Positions 38,201 to 51,827 of a stretch of DNA of 64,000 nucleotides are shown in pieces. A model generated the notes under the pieces. That model was given only the letters and a program-made list of their open reading frames with translations. It made no database searches and was not told the DNA's origin. How positions within the stretch are numbered: position 1 is the first letter of the stretch; the number at the start of each line of letters is the position of its first letter. This DNA is from Paragonimus skrjabini miyazakii (Eukaryota > Platyhelminthes > Trematoda > Plagiorchiida > Troglotrematidae): positions 43,811 through 107,810 of the forward strand of contig JTDE01002335.1 in assembly GCA_014338405.1 (NCBI GenBank), given 5' to 3'. Both the position numbers and the translations under genes were made by a program.

Positions 38201-40095
38201 ACAATATACTTAGAACTCCCGTTGATGGCTGGTCCACACTGATGAAATAGCTTCTAACAGCTGCTTTATCCGGATCTTGTTACGCTGTAAAACTATGTAT
38301 AATACAGCAAACCAGGGCCTAGCCAGTCCCCTCGGTTACGACCAAACAACCTGGCTTTGACAAGCTTTCAGACAATGTGGATTTCAACTTGGCCATGAAG
38401 AAATCAGCTAGGAGTTGACTCACGGGACTGTACATCGCAAACCCGTCGACTTGCTGGAAATCACACGTCTGAAAATTGGATTTTACAATGTGTACACAAG
38501 ATTAATTCTGATTTTAATTAGGACCCTGGAATGAGAAAAATATCACTGCCATTTGAAACAGAACTGCAAATCTTATCTACCGTTTCATGCAGTGAATAGG
38601 GACGTCACAAGGAATGAACACATCGGTTTGTCCCGAAAGTCTGAACCATCCACACAACTCAAAAGTGCAACACCGTCTTTCACAACTTTATGTACTGAGA
38701 CCTTCTTCTGATCGGCTCAAGCAAATCTGCTAGCCATAGGACTAACTTGCATTGCAATACGTTGCACATGGACATTTTGGAACGAAGTGGGATACTGGGC
38801 TTGCTAGTTTTCGGTAATTCTTAAAAATGCGGCTTTTGTATTTCCATTGTCTTCAACAAATTATGTTGGTCTACAAAACTCAAAACATTTATGCTCAGTT
38901 TTTCTAATCTGCGGATGACATCCTTATCCAAATCCCGGAAACTTTCTGGAGTGCCGTCAAGCAAAACGTCGGTGTCACCGGGAACTTCAATCATTTTCTT
39001 CATCAGCCTTTTGTCCGGAATAAACACAACAAAATTTCCATTTTTTCTTATTTCCGTCAAAAGTTCGATAGGCTGTGACGCTTTTGATCGTAGTTTCGGT
39101 ATTGATGGGCGATACCCACTACTTTTGTCAGCAACCAAATATGATTTTTCTCACATGTTGGCGAATGTTGTTGAAGCTGATCGCAAAAGTTTTCGAACTG
39201 GGCATACAACCCAAATTCTTCAGTTTTATTTTGTAATTTGATCGTAATTTGGTCGTAGTCGAAACTGGAAAAAATAAATCATCCAGAGATTTGCCACGAT
39301 AGACTTCGTAATTTGCAAAAGAGTACTACAAAAATTCATGAACTTGATTCGACCAACAGTCAATAGGTCAATCAAAATTGGCCTCCAATTTAGTCAGTCG
39401 CTTCCAGCGACTCCAAAATTCACTGACAGTAAAACGTGGGATTTAGTTACTGCTTCGAGATTAGAACTGTTACAGTAAATCTTAAATGATCTGAATTGTT
39501 CATGAAGTCCCGCGGAAAATAACATTTCAGGAAGAGTGTTCTTTAATACTGAATACGCAGTGTATTTGCAGTATGAGCTACACAAAGAGGACAAACTGAC
39601 AGCTAGCTTCCCGTATCAAGTAGCCTGTTCCTAAGTAGCTGAATACACAGCTAGAAATGTCAGACGCGTGCACAGAAACTGACGGACGACACGCAGCGTC
39701 ATCATTAGCCGAACATAATCCAAACAGGACACAGCATTAGGGTTTGTGACGCATTCCGTGTGATTTTTCGAAGTTGTGGCCTAGGCTATCAGACGTTGAA
39801 ACCCACAGCTGTGTGTTCAAAAACAATTTGTGTTGATGTTTGCAGCTGCCCCAGTAGCCAGCATCTTCATATTTTCAGGTTTAATTTCCGTGTCTGTCTG
39901 TTTGTCTAATCCCTTAAGCCATGATTTCCATCCTGTGGAACCTTATCTTAATGTTTAAGATTAGTTACATTTTCATGTGTGATCAAAATGTCCAAAATTT
40001 CACTCCGGAGAACTGCACACGACTTTACTTATTCAGATTAATCAAGGGAAAGAAGTATATCAGGAATTGCACAATTTAGCCAGCATTGCAGAGAA
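38201..40095 (-). mobile_element. Penelope-like element, - copy, N-terminal region to RT palm
   Basis: Read on the minus strand from 40095. The shared 5' block (40030-39786) comes first, then a decayed region with a remnant frame 39594-39394 (KSHVLLSVNFGVAGSD). The frame 39138-38821 follows, with LLTEIRKNGNFVVFIPDKR, the counterpart of the family's 'VVxxADKG' box. Out of frame after that come LPKTSKPSIPLRS (family 'LPKxHKP'), WLADLLEPIRRRS, and at about 38420 SPVSQLLADFFMAKL, the 'GSPLSPxLADxFM' motif B. The copy stops around 38200, before YVDD. It carries several frameshifts and stops. It is the same family as the + copy it abuts, and the two overlap in element coordinates only around motif B and the 5' block. 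Confidence 0.75.
39786..40030. repeat. inverted 5' block of the Penelope pair, right copy
   Basis: Mirror copy of 37205-37446, 2.34 kb away. Weaker similarity continues to about 40095. It includes a small gtctgtctgtttgtct simple stretch matching the cagacagacaag of the left copy. Confidence 0.85.
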
Positions 40096-41930
40096 TGGAG
40101 ATTCTACTTGTCTCTGGTTCATAAACCAGCAGCGATAAGCATTTTGTACAATAAAGAATAACTCTGAGGTTCAATTCGTGTTTCAGTTCAGACTGACAGA
40201 AGAGAACGTTAGCACTAGTTGAGATGTCGTTTGTCCAAGTAAATCATATCCGTGAACTACGTGCACAGATTTCCGGCATCTTAAATTTCCCCGTTTCATT
40301 TGTGAAAAACACGCATAAACCTGATTTTTCTGGGACGCAAGTGCACATGCTGTATTCCACTTCAGATTATATGCAGTTAACCTTCGGTAAATGGGTTGGT
40401 TTAACCGCGTCGACTGCGTTACTCGGGAGGATTATCACAACCTTCTGAAGGTGACGACTGAAGGTACAAAAGAAATTTGTTAGTGAGCAGAGAGTTTTAT
40501 AGGCTGGTGGGGAGAAGGTATTAGTATGCTCTAACTGGACAACACTATGAGGTTGATTTTCTTAACTCCGAAGTAATGCGGAAAATTGCACAACAATCAC
40601 GTTCTCAGTATGCAATATACTAATTCAAAATGAATCACTGTGTCTACCCCTAGTAAGAAACCTTCAGTGTAACGGGGTAATCACAGGTGAAATAACAACA
40701 TTCCAGTGTATCAGAACTTAACACAGTCTGCCAGCTAATGACAGTGCCTGTCACATTGTAGACGGACACTTTTCCACCCTTTCTGCTGTTTTACTAATGT
40801 GTTTCGTGCCCTCGGAATCACCATTCTCTTCAACTGCCGACGCTTCTCCACAACAGTTCATCATATGCCAAACAATTTAACATATTCGTGGAATGTTGAC
40901 TCAACTTTATGCAGTAATTGGAAGTCCCCTGTAGAGTTTGCCATTCCGAAGATAATTAAAGATGTCACTTACATTTTCTTAGTGTTCGCCAGCTTTCAAA
41001 TTACTAACAGTTGAGTTGGCTTTTGGAGACAGAACATCATTTTTTGATCGTTTGTCATTCCCAAAGAATAATTAGGAGTACTAATAGAAAACAGAATGTC
41101 GAAGAATGGCAAAACAATTGGACTTCGTGAAGTTTTTAACAGTCTGTTTAATCTGGCTGCTCTAATTTCTTGAATATGGAGTCATACAGTGGTTCACTTG
41201 TCAGGCACTACCGTGCTAAAATCATTTTATTCGAGCATATCTACATAGTATTCTCAATGAGAACCAGTTTTCAGTTTTGGGTATTTGTGGCTTGAAACAT
41301 TAGTTGACAGTGATACAGGCGCCTAGCATGTTCAAGTAATATAACTACTCTTGTCAACTAACGAGCAAATCCACCTGGTCACGCTGCGTATTGGTGACAT
41401 TAGTCTAACTAAGGATCCAATTAACCCTCTTAAAATGGCCTTTTGTTTCTCCCAGGCCGCGAGTGCTGACAGGAAATGGTCTGTCATGATTGGTCAAGGA
41501 AACTCACGATACGGTCCTTATGTCCCTTATTTTTACATGAGTTTTATTTTCAGTTGATGGGAAGTTCGAGGAATGTTAGACCATCTACATCGAAGGTGGT
41601 TTTATGTAAGTACTGTAAGTACTGATGTTTTCCATGAAGGATATACCGTGAACCAAAATTTGCCGCAGTACTTTGGTTGGTTTCGTACAATCTCACTGAG
41701 TTTAGCCATCCTTGAGTCACGCCAGATTTCATCATGAATCTCATCAACACCTTGCACACTTGGGAACCCGAAACAGCTAAATATGAACAAACTTTAGACA
41801 ATTGTCTAGACAATTATCTACTAGACTACGAGCCACAACCATCAGGGTAAATAAACTAACCTCTTTTGTCTTTGCACTCTCTCACCTCCATTAAGGAAAG
41901 TAATCTACATATACTCCTGCAACGTCATTG

Positions 41931-42035
41931 ACCTTGACCTCGTGGTCTAGTAGGTAAGTGTTCGGACAACAATCTGACAGTTATTCACGGATAGTTGTTT
42001 CGAGACCCTCAAATTGCCTGATGCTATTGAGACCA
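41931..42035 (+). repeat. tRNA-like SINE fragment
   Basis: Contains an A-box-like tggtctagtaggt at 41943-41955 and a B-box-like tgtttcgagaccc at 41996-42008, about 50 nt apart, as in tRNA-derived pol III promoters. The sequence begins gacctcgtggtctag. It differs from the SINE family at 63.8 kb and from the tRNA-like pair at 47.8 kb. The cloverleaf is not convincing, so this is a SINE head or a tRNA pseudogene. Confidence 0.45.
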
Positions 42036-42659
42036 ATTAAGTTCAAAGTATATGTCCCAAAATTCGCTGACGGCCAACAGGATCAACTGTTTGCAAAACA
42101 TACATACATGACAAAACATGAAGTGGGATTGCAGTATGCCATACCAGGGCTGTAAATATATTTATTTTGGCACTCAGAAAGTAGAAGCAGAGCGATTTTT
42201 GGATGATTTTATAGTTTATATTCACCTCTGTTGATCAACTGCTACGTGATAACACTCGGGTTGAGTTTTTCACATCATCTCGAAAACCTTTCGGAAAATG
42301 TCAAAATATTTTGTCTCTTACTCACCGGGTTTATTTCTCTGAAGGATTTGCATGACACTGTCGAATTGGAGAATAAATACGGAATGAGGGAGAAAACTCA
42401 AACAGTATCTTAGGCAATATCTTCAGCGTATATGACTATTAGTGATCAGTTTTTACGTCATTGCCCTTTTATTTCTCAAACTGTGACTTGTCGCTTAACC
42501 AACTATTGGCCCTTTACAAGCTGAAACGACGAAAATGAATCTTTCCGCACAGCTAATATTACTAGTTAACTAGTTATGAATATTAGTTTCTCATTTACAC
42601 TGTTCTTTGAATATCACCTTTAATTCACCAACACTTGAATTCAGCGTAACTTGTTGTCT

Positions 42660-43290
42660 AGTAAGTCTCTCATGCTTACCATTTCATGCTCTGTCGGTTA
42701 TACAACAGAGCAAGCTTCGCTCGTGATTCGTTAGAATAATACTGGGAAATGACGGCATTTTGCCATCTACGTTTCCATTCTGTGAATAGATCTGTGGATG
42801 ATCTGTCCGTTTTACGGTGCACTACTACATTCAGAAAAGTTAACACATCTCCCTTCTCTTCTTCCGAAGTGAGCTGTGTATGTGAGTGTTTATGACTGTA
42901 TTCCGGCAGAAGGCCATGCTTGCCAATGTTGTCTTTTATCACAGTGAGTATGTCACTTGCCTAACGCCTGTTGGACAGAAACCGTATGCAAAGTGATCAA
43001 ATCGCACTGTGAACGTACATGTTGATAAACAACCTACACAATGAAGACCTCATAGCGAAACCTGGTTTTTTGCTTATATATACAGCCAGTAGATTGAAAT
43101 TTGAAAGTGTTTGCGCGAGATAACAACTTTTTCCATCTCTCCATTTGAATACATTCAGACTGGTCACAAAATGTTCTGAGCTGTCGTTGAGCTGTATACC
43201 CACGAACGATGAACCGATAATTGTCAGACTTTCTTCACGATTCTTAATAGTGGGGGTGCCAACGTAGTTCACAAACTGAAACGTAAAGTT
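42660..43290 (-). mobile_element. Penelope-like element, decayed RT with internal deletion
   Basis: On the minus strand the frame 43272-42997 starts NYVGTPT and runs through LTIIGSSFVGIQ and SSEHFVTSL, matching the family's 'SPTYxLAKxLTxII..F.G ... S.xFV..L' region. It then drops to PGFAMRSSLCRLFINMYV, motif B ('GFAMGSxLSPxLxxIYM'). Next, a stop and changed bases replace the YVDD (RR*ASDILTVIKDN in place of 'RYVDDILTVIKDN'). The frame 42942-42676 then gives LTFLNVVVHRKTD ('LPFLDVLVxRxxD'). About 60-80 residues expected between the first and second blocks are missing or unrecognisable. The catalytic aspartates are lost. Confidence 0.7.
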
Positions 43291-46200
43291 GAATCTGAAG
43301 GAAATTATTTTTCAGCCACCTGGGTCTTAGCAATGAACCACCGATCGAAATAAACCATGAGGTACTGGAAACTTTTCTCATGAGTCGACCATGACCGTCA
43401 CACACCTCTAGGGAATATGGTGAATTCATCTAGGCTTCGAATTTTTGTTCCAATCGATCACTAATTGAATTTCTCTTAGAAATTCAGCTGACCGACAGTA
43501 TATAGCATCTTGCCAACATGAGTTTTTGGTCCAGTATAAAACTACACTACTTCCCTTATTCCGCTTTGATGGAATGAAACTTTGATGACATAGCAATTGC
43601 CCAAAAGCTTCCGCGTACTCTATACTCAACAAACCAGACTCAGTTACTACCCCCATTGTACTAGTGTTACTGGGTATTTACGAGGATTGGTTTGCAATAC
43701 GCTCCGTTGACTCTCGAAGCTGTGATTGATTCAGTTAACTGTTGCTACACGCTGCTATTTGTTCGTATATACTCGACCCTTGAAAAGCAAGATTTAGGGT
43801 CTCAAAAAATGTTGCCACTACAGTATTATTTAAAACAGTTTACAAACAAACATTAGCCTATCGTTTATGGTTGTTGGTTGTTAGTAGATAATTGCCACTT
43901 GCAACAACCCATAGTTCTGAATGCTAGAAAGACATTCCAGTTAGTCTTTATCGAAATTCAACAATACCCTTTGACTTTGTTCTTCGATATACTCATCGGC
44001 AATATAAAAAGATTTTCGTCCGAGCACGAAATTTTGACGTGCCTGCTGACTGAGTGTTTGAGCGTGAAGATTCGATTGCTGCATAATTTAATTACAACGA
44101 CCAGCGCGACATCTCTTCTAAAAATCGTTTGGAAAACTGGGTATATATACGACCTGAATCGTAAACTTATGCAGTGCAAAGGCAAAGTCGGGCGGGGAAC
44201 ATTTGCCATCGCTCTCTAGCGTAATAGAATTGGTACATCATATGTGCGGAAATAACACTGAATGAACTGAAAGGGACCTTGCCTAGAAAAGCCTCCAGGC
44301 ATCGAAGAGCAAATGAGTGAACACAGAAGCGCACAATATAGACACTGGATATGTGTGAGGAAGAGAAGGAAATCCGTCAAATGCCAGTGTACCAAGTATG
44401 CAGATGTGATATCCGTGTGCTTATATTTTTACAAAAAATAATCATCATCTATATGCTTTGCAAATAAAACTACACTCCAGGCAATAAAACCACAATTGCA
44501 TAGAATGTCTGAAAACTATTTTGTCATCATATGCAGCAAACTGTGTAGTATTTTGTTTAACCCACTGAAATGGGTACATTTCTTACCAAGAAAATGTTAT
44601 TTGATAGCGGCATAGTGGTAGAAAGTTGTCGTTCAGAATAACCAATAACGGGGATAATCCACTAGTGCATATTTGCCTAATTCTTCAAACGTGTGCTAGT
44701 AGGCTACACCAGTTAACTGCCCACTGAAATATCGATAACGGGGAATGAATTCATGGTAAACCAAGCTCCAATACACGCCGGGAGGGACCTAGAGAAAAAC
44801 AGCTGATGGAAATAAAACGTTTTACGACCCGTTATACAACATTTGACCTTCGTGCAAAGTCAGTTAGTCACGTGAGAAATCTGCAAAGTTCCTTGGGATG
44901 ACCAAGAGTGATTTGAACTGGACCATTTTGAGGTGTTGAGACGATGCACGTTCAACTTTTAAAGCCCAGCATAAGCTTTTAAGTGAGACAAAGTGCTAGA
45001 CGAGTTGTCACGAGTTACAGCAAATTCTGAATGGTGAACTAGTGAGGTAAATAAACTGCGTAATTAACAGGCTATTATTTTTCATGCAATCCTATTGGAA
45101 AACTGATGTGACTGTCTGCAACGCAACACTGGTATGGCAGCACTGTACTCCATTGAAACAATATCCCATTACAGTGGTCCAAATGAGATATACAGTGGCT
45201 GGTATTGAGACACTGATGCTGAGGTGGTTAGCCTGTAGTCCTTCTGTGAACTCGATCAGCGAACGACAGTTCTTGTTCGATTTACATTAACGTTACTATT
45301 TGACGGGGAAACAATCTAGGCTCAACTTATTTCGATTAACTTGTGGGATACTTATCAATACAACACGTTCGAATTCTGAAGCTTATCTCGGATCACTACA
45401 CGTCGAAATAAAGTTTTGTCGCAGACGCTTTTTACATTATTGATTAAAACAGCCAGGAGGAAAATAACCGTGTGCTCTGTGACACTCCTTGATTTTTGTT
45501 GGTTACCTGGATAAAAGAACACCTTGCATCAATTAAGTAGCAATCTTATTTGTTAATTATTGTTTTACATTAAAGTTTTCATGGCGAGGTAAATGAATAC
45601 GTACCAGCATGTTCGACTGAATCCAGTCTCAAGGCCGGAATCAAAAATCCTCTGCTTGTCCTGTCTTGCTCCTCGCATGATCCATTCATTCCCGTATTCA
45701 GTGTAACCTCAGGGGGATTAAACAGCGGAGAGTATGACTGATGGTCTGGCCTCAAAAATCATCTAAGAACAAATGGCTGAGACAGAGTGAAAATACGCTG
45801 TATCGCCGCTGGTTTCGGTCACACCACATATCCAGTAAGGATCTGAGGAATTAAACTCGGCAGAGAATAAATGCCAACTGTGTAGCCCTGAAAGACAAAC
45901 TTAATTAGTCGGACAACAGATTAAGAAAAAAGGAAGTCACTGATTCCCCTGATGTTTGAAGCCGGGTTATTCTGTTAATATATTATCTAGAACGGAGAAA
46001 AATATAAAATAGAAAGTATGACGGCAACAAGTAACAAAATTTTAAGATTTAGGCGCCAATAGAAGTTACCTGAAATAAGTTTCTAACTTTGGAAACCGAA
46101 TCAGAAGTACTGTGAATACCAGTGCATTCAAGGAAGTCAAACCGGGAAAACGACCTGCGTCTAAACAGTGAAGAAAAAAATCAATGTTCTGACATACCTC

Positions 46201-47772
46201 CGTTAAAAGAAACAGTTACAATTGTTCATTCCATTCATCTCACTCTTCACCTTTCTACTGATTATTTGCTGCGTTGACTGACAACTTCCTGATCTGAAAA
46301 TTACAGTCGTCAATCTGGAACAGTCACGTCAACTTAGTTTACGGCAATAGTAGTTTACGTACTCACGGTACGTATGAATTCGCAAAGGCAGAGTTGTTTT
46401 CCGTTAACTACTCAGGCACCTATCCAGGTCGTCTCTTTCCAAATGATCCAGTCGAAAGATGCTTGCTGCTACGCGACCTAAGGTCAGTAAGTCTGGATGA
46501 GACGATTGCATTTCAAACGTTCTGGTGTCTCAACTTCTGGTGACTAAGATTTCTTTAATCTATTTCAGATTCTGTGCACTGTGCTTGCTGCTAGATTTTT
46601 TTTACCCATATTGCCTCCGAACCTTAAATACTAAACCCAATGAATATTGACTGGGCATCACTTCCGTATCTGTATGCTTGACAGAGTTTCTCGGTATTCA
46701 GTGTTATGTTGGACCACTTGGCGTCCAGGATGCTCCTTAGTGGGCTTAAAGGAAGGGGACCGTGGTATTTACTCCTCTTTGATATGTCGGCTGCGTTTTT
46801 ACTTAAACAAAGACGTAGATAATGTCATAGCTCTTCAGATAAGCAGCTTCGTTTCCATTTTTGGAAGAGGAATTCATCCGGATATTTTTTAGTTCATTTG
46901 AATGCTGCTCTATCTTGAGCCACACGAATTTACAATCTCTCTGAATGTGAATCTTTTGGCGGGTAGCTATTTACAGAGCAAACCTCTGACATGCTAATGA
47001 TTGCGTTTTGGTTGTGTTGCCTTCCTTGTGTATCTGGTAATTTGTCGAAAAACATGATTCACTTACCTGTTCGAAGAGTGGTTACGTCAGATTTACGATT
47101 TGAATGGATAGTCCCGTGTTCTCTCTGTCTAACATAGTTGGCTTATTGCGTAAGAACATGGTCACTTCAAGTGAGGTATTTAACGTGATCAGGTCATTTG
47201 TCTTATCATAAGTTACAAGAGATTATCTTCCGAGAACACGTCCAGCTCGTGATCAAAGATTGTTTGTTGAGTCATAAATATTAACAATGGAATTGCGCAG
47301 TTGTAGTACATAAACTAGAGCCCATGAATTGTACCGATGGTGGTTGCTAGTTCGATAATGCCATGGTTTGATGGAGGTCTGGACACGCGGTATCCGGTGG
47401 TTTGTGAAAGGCAAGGCAGTGAAACTTCTCAGTAAGCCAAACCATGTTAGATACCTCGACCAGGTGTATAATTGAAGATCATGCGTATTGAATTCGGACA
47501 TTTTTTGTGTACCGTGGTGAATGTCGGATTCCGATAGTTTTTAATATTCGACTGTCAAGATAAAACGATATGTAAACCACCCTTTACGCTCGTCTTTGAA
47601 CTGTTTTGTTGGTAATGTTCTAATCGAATAGATCAAGTTCTGATATGTTATCATGTGTTGAATAATGTTTAGCAACTCGTTGCTATGTCGCAGCCTACTA
47701 TCGTTTACGAAATATGTATGTACGATAGAAGGTCTGTTCAACATAATCATTAGTTGATAAGTAGTTTGGCAG

Positions 47773-47951
47773 ATTTATGAACTTAGATGAGACCCAACTG
47801 TGAAAAGTCAGGGCTTCGGCTGGATACGAACCGGCGACAGAAACACCATGCCTCAACGTGGCAAAGGCTCTACCAGCTGAGATACGGAGCCACACCAGGA
47901 GCTCGGAAATTTCACATTTGGACGCGGTTACCTGTCCGTCCCACTATCTCA
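47773..47951 (-). repeat. repeat with tRNA-like core, left copy of inverted pair
   Basis: Reverse complement of 48039-48215. The minus-strand core at 47891-47812 is an 80-nt tRNA-like sequence. Its acceptor arms are ggctccg and cgaagcc, the A box is tatctcagctgg, and the T arm is gccggttcgtatccagc. Shared sequence extends ~60 nt 5' of the tRNA-like part and ~35 nt 3', so the repeat is longer than the tRNA. Confidence 0.85.
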
Positions 47952-48038
47952 ACAGTGGCGTTGGTGGATTCCAGCGTGAATTGTTTGAGAAATCCTGCCG
48001 GGGCAGTGGATCCCCTGGATCATTTGGTGGATTCCATA

Positions 48039-48215
48039 TGAGACAGTGGGACGGGTGGGTGACCAAGTCCAAATGTGAAATTTCCGAGCTCCTGGCGTGG
48101 CTTTGTAGCTCAGCTGGTAGAGCGCTTGCCGCGTTGAGGCATGGTGTTTCTGTTGCTGCTTCGAATCCAGCCAAAACCCTGACTTTTCACAGTTGGGTCT
48201 GATCTAAATTCATGA
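48039..48215 (+). repeat. repeat with tRNA-like core, right copy of inverted pair
   Basis: The core 48099-48178 reads ggctttgtagctcagctggt... and ends ...gcttcgaatccagccaaaacc. The A box (tagctcagctgg) is perfect and the B box (gcttcgaatcc) has one change. The acceptor pairs six of seven, and the D arm gctc/gagc pairs fully. The anticodon arm is poor: the only loop I can draw (gcgttga) lacks T at position 33. The copy is 87 nt from its inverted partner, with a unique spacer containing ggggcagtggatcccctgg. I take it as a SINE-like repeat, not a working tRNA. Confidence 0.85.
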
Positions 48216-51200
48216 ATTGATAAATTTAAAATTTTATGTTCTTGAGTCAATAAAACCATTCATTAAATAAAACTTGTCTTGATTTTCAAGCCTTTAGTAA
48301 GTTAAACTGATATCGGCATTTAACTTAACCCAGACAAAATTCGCGGTAAACAAACTGTAAGCGAAATCATTTTGTTAGTGGCCACAAAAACTTATTTGCT
48401 AACCCATAGAAAAACAATCCAGCACCTAACGTTACAGATGTACCTCATGGGAATACTTCCATTACACTCAGTTGGGCTAACAGTCCGGACTATTTTGCCT
48501 GCAGCAAATGACAGAGCTGTATATGTATGTTGCTGCTGATGTTACAGTTGATTACAATTACGGCAGCGTTGCCTTTTTAGAGAAGTTTGTAATTAACTGT
48601 TTGTTTTATGCAAGAATGTGATCCATAAATGCCTTAGAGCTAACTAATCCAACTGAACCACTCCATACTGATTGCACGCCAAATGGATTGGAGGTATCTA
48701 GTAAAATTCCACCGTTGGTAAGTAATTTTTGTGTGTTTGGTGTTTGAAATAAAATGACATCCGAGAAATCAATGTTTGTACATGGGCAGGGGATTCGCAC
48801 TTTTGCACTAGAAGTGACTAAGCCAAACAGGTTTGAGCCAGCCTATTACGATTTATGTTACGATCACTTCCCGCAAGTTAAGTGGAGACCACACTTGGTA
48901 AAGCGGCTTCTGGGAAACGTTCGCAACATGTCGGAAGAGTGGCAGTTTTCTCGTTGTAATTCGGTGTGTTCTGATCTTCATGATCCACTTTTCAAAAATC
49001 TTGGCCTTTGGCTACCGGTTTGGTCTGTTTAGAAAAGGCTATGCAGTTGGGTTGCGCGTTCGCACTGTTACAAGACCTGATCAACAAACATTTGTGCACT
49101 CATCGTCCGTCTGGAATGAGAACACACCTGTGTTAACTTGCAGTTACGTTCGGCTGGTATAGTGCTGACATCAGTTGATTAGATTTTATAGCAGTTCAAG
49201 TAGTTGGAATGTGCAAACCGGATTGAAGACGGGATGTAAGGATATTCGCTTGTTGGACAGCCATTCGGTAAATGTCAGATAACTGATCGAAGCAAAATCC
49301 ACGGGTTATAAGGAAATACCATTGGCTAAATAATGACGAGGAAAATCTGCGGCAATCAAATTTAATCACCAACAGACTTTAAGAAAATGTCCGGCGTTGC
49401 ACGTGAGGCAGTATTCATAATCGGACCAAACTTTTGCATTCAAACAGAAGGTTCCGTTTGACTACTGCGAATAGTTATCCCAGACTACGGGTTTGTTCGC
49501 TGAGTAAATCTAAGCAGTAAGACATTTACTTAGCTGAAACGATAATTTAGCTACGGCCTTTACGTCTGTAAGGCAAAGGTGTTGAAAACGTTCTAACCAA
49601 GTGTACGTTAAATATAAATGAACAGCCTTATTAGATAATATAGTCGTAGTAAGCAATAATTAGGCACCAAAACCTCTCAATCTGTTTAAGATTTCAGAAG
49701 TACAAGCGTTAAAAAATATTCCGTCCGATCGAAAGTTTTCAATTAACTTAATTGTTGTTCGCTCGTACTAAAGTCAGTTACTGGCAGCTCTTGACAAACT
49801 ATTGACTTTGTGTAAATGAGCACAACCGGCGTTAGTTCAGGGTTTCCTTTAATACCTGATTTCTAGACTATTCGGAAGTCGTTCACACAAGTTTTCAGCT
49901 GTAGTCCGGTGAAAGTATGTGTATACACGAATGGGTACGTATGGACAATAGATCACTGTATAGTATAAAAACCCAGTCTGGTGAAATGTGACCCTATATA
50001 ACAATTGCTATCATATTTGTCGCACTTATCAATAGACACACGAAAATACTGACAGAGGAAAATATAACCCTTCTTAGTTTCACTTTTCTTCTTGATTAGT
50101 TGAGAGTGACATCCTGAAAAGTGAGGGTTAAACTCACACGGTTTCACGAATGTTCTAGTTTTCCATATTGGTAATAGTTTAACTAAATCATGTTTTCCTT
50201 AATGATTAAAATAAACTTGTAACTAGGTTACCCATCGAAAATTTTAGATGTTACTGATTGCAACACAAGTAATTTTTACACGGCTGTGTTAGCTCAACCT
50301 CAGAAGATCAGTATCTTCTTTCGGAAACTTCAAACAACGTCTTAGATGTTGTTTACTAAAATATGATTTGGTTTTTGCCAATATTTGCAGCAATCTGAAG
50401 ACACTGTGTCTGTTTCACAGTAAACCCTGCTGAAGTTCAAATAAAATCCCCTTGTTTGTTGTACCCAACGAAAGAGTGCCAATTGTTGTATAGTGGACAT
50501 TTCCTTCTTGGATGACAGTTAAGTTTTCTGGTCATCACCGTGTCAAGCAAGATGTGAACTACTATTTGTAACTGTACATCCTACATGATATTGTGCGTTC
50601 TGTAACTTACAGTAAACCGGCCTGATTGTGCCCATTCTTAGATATCCTTTCGATTAGATTTTACTGGCGACACCATGGCACAAAAGTTTGTGACCCGTAA
50701 GTAGTTATTTATTACTCTTGCTAGAATTCTTAAACTTTATCCGATTAACTTGGGAAGTTTGCAATGAACTAACAATTTGAGTGTAAAGTTTGGTCATAAA
50801 ACTTAATCAACCGAAGCATTAAAGGCATTTTGAGTCAAAATAAATTGACGATTAAAACCATATTGATTACTTTCAACTTTTGCTGCAAAATCAACTTTGA
50901 GAAATGCTCAGACGTAGTTATTTCCTCCCCTTCATGAAACACTTCGGGGAAGTGATCAGAAATTCAGAAAAACGGTACAAATATTCAGCAAGTTTGTATT
51001 ATATACATGTTAGCAGAGAAACCGTCACGGTTACACCAGAAATTTTGTTCACAACTCAATCAACTGGACGAATAAATACTCAAAGATAGGTTTCGCTTGG
51101 TTTGGTCCTAGTTGTGTGCATGCATTCTCACCTGTTCAAAATACGGTTGAGACAAAGTCGAAAGTTGTGTCGGAACGTTCGTAAAATTCAGGCTCTCTGT

Positions 51201-51827
51201 AGGTTAACTAACTGGTGTTAAATGCGAAGTATTAGTCGGGCTTTTGGGGAATTCCGTAGCGTAGTCAGAATAGGTAGCATTATTTAACGACTCGTGATTT
51301 TGATTGAAAGCTGAAATTTGCCAAAAACTTAGTAGAAAACGCTCAAAAACAACCACGAGATGATCAGATCGAGGAGTAGACGTGAAAGTGTTTAACTCTA
51401 CTGTTGACTGCATAGGATGTTTTGAAGAAATTTTATTGGAGTTTGTCATTCTGTATACTCTTCGAAGAATTGAATAACTCCTGAGAAATTGGGCAGACAT
51501 TCAAGTTGACTAGGTCGTTAAAAGAGATCTTTTGGTTAACCTTACAAGACTCTAATCGTCGAAATCAACGCACGATAGTAACAACAGTTTTCATCAGTCA
51601 CCATGGTCACTGGTTTAAAATTTTGCTTCGGACGTTTGACTTGCATTTCTATCAACCCTTGAGTACTGCCTTGTCAAAGCAGTTCTCTGAATATAAACTT
51701 TTAGCGCCAGGTTGTCGCGGTACTCTGAAAACCTTAAATACTATTTACTTGCGACCATTTACAACCGCGAGAAACATGTAAATTGAAGCGTGCGGAGTTG
51801 CTTCAGGACAAAACTCTATTGCAGTGA

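Noticed and set aside
41557..41614. 58-nt micro-exon between ttttattttcag and gtaagtactg
   Set aside because: Splice signals look good but 58 nt would shift the PKD frame, the encoded peptide is unremarkable, and a decayed minus-strand frame covers the same bases.
48099..48178. Functional tRNA gene
   Set aside because: No proper anticodon arm (no T33, weak stem), one acceptor mismatch, and an inverted second copy shares the flanks, which marks a repeat.
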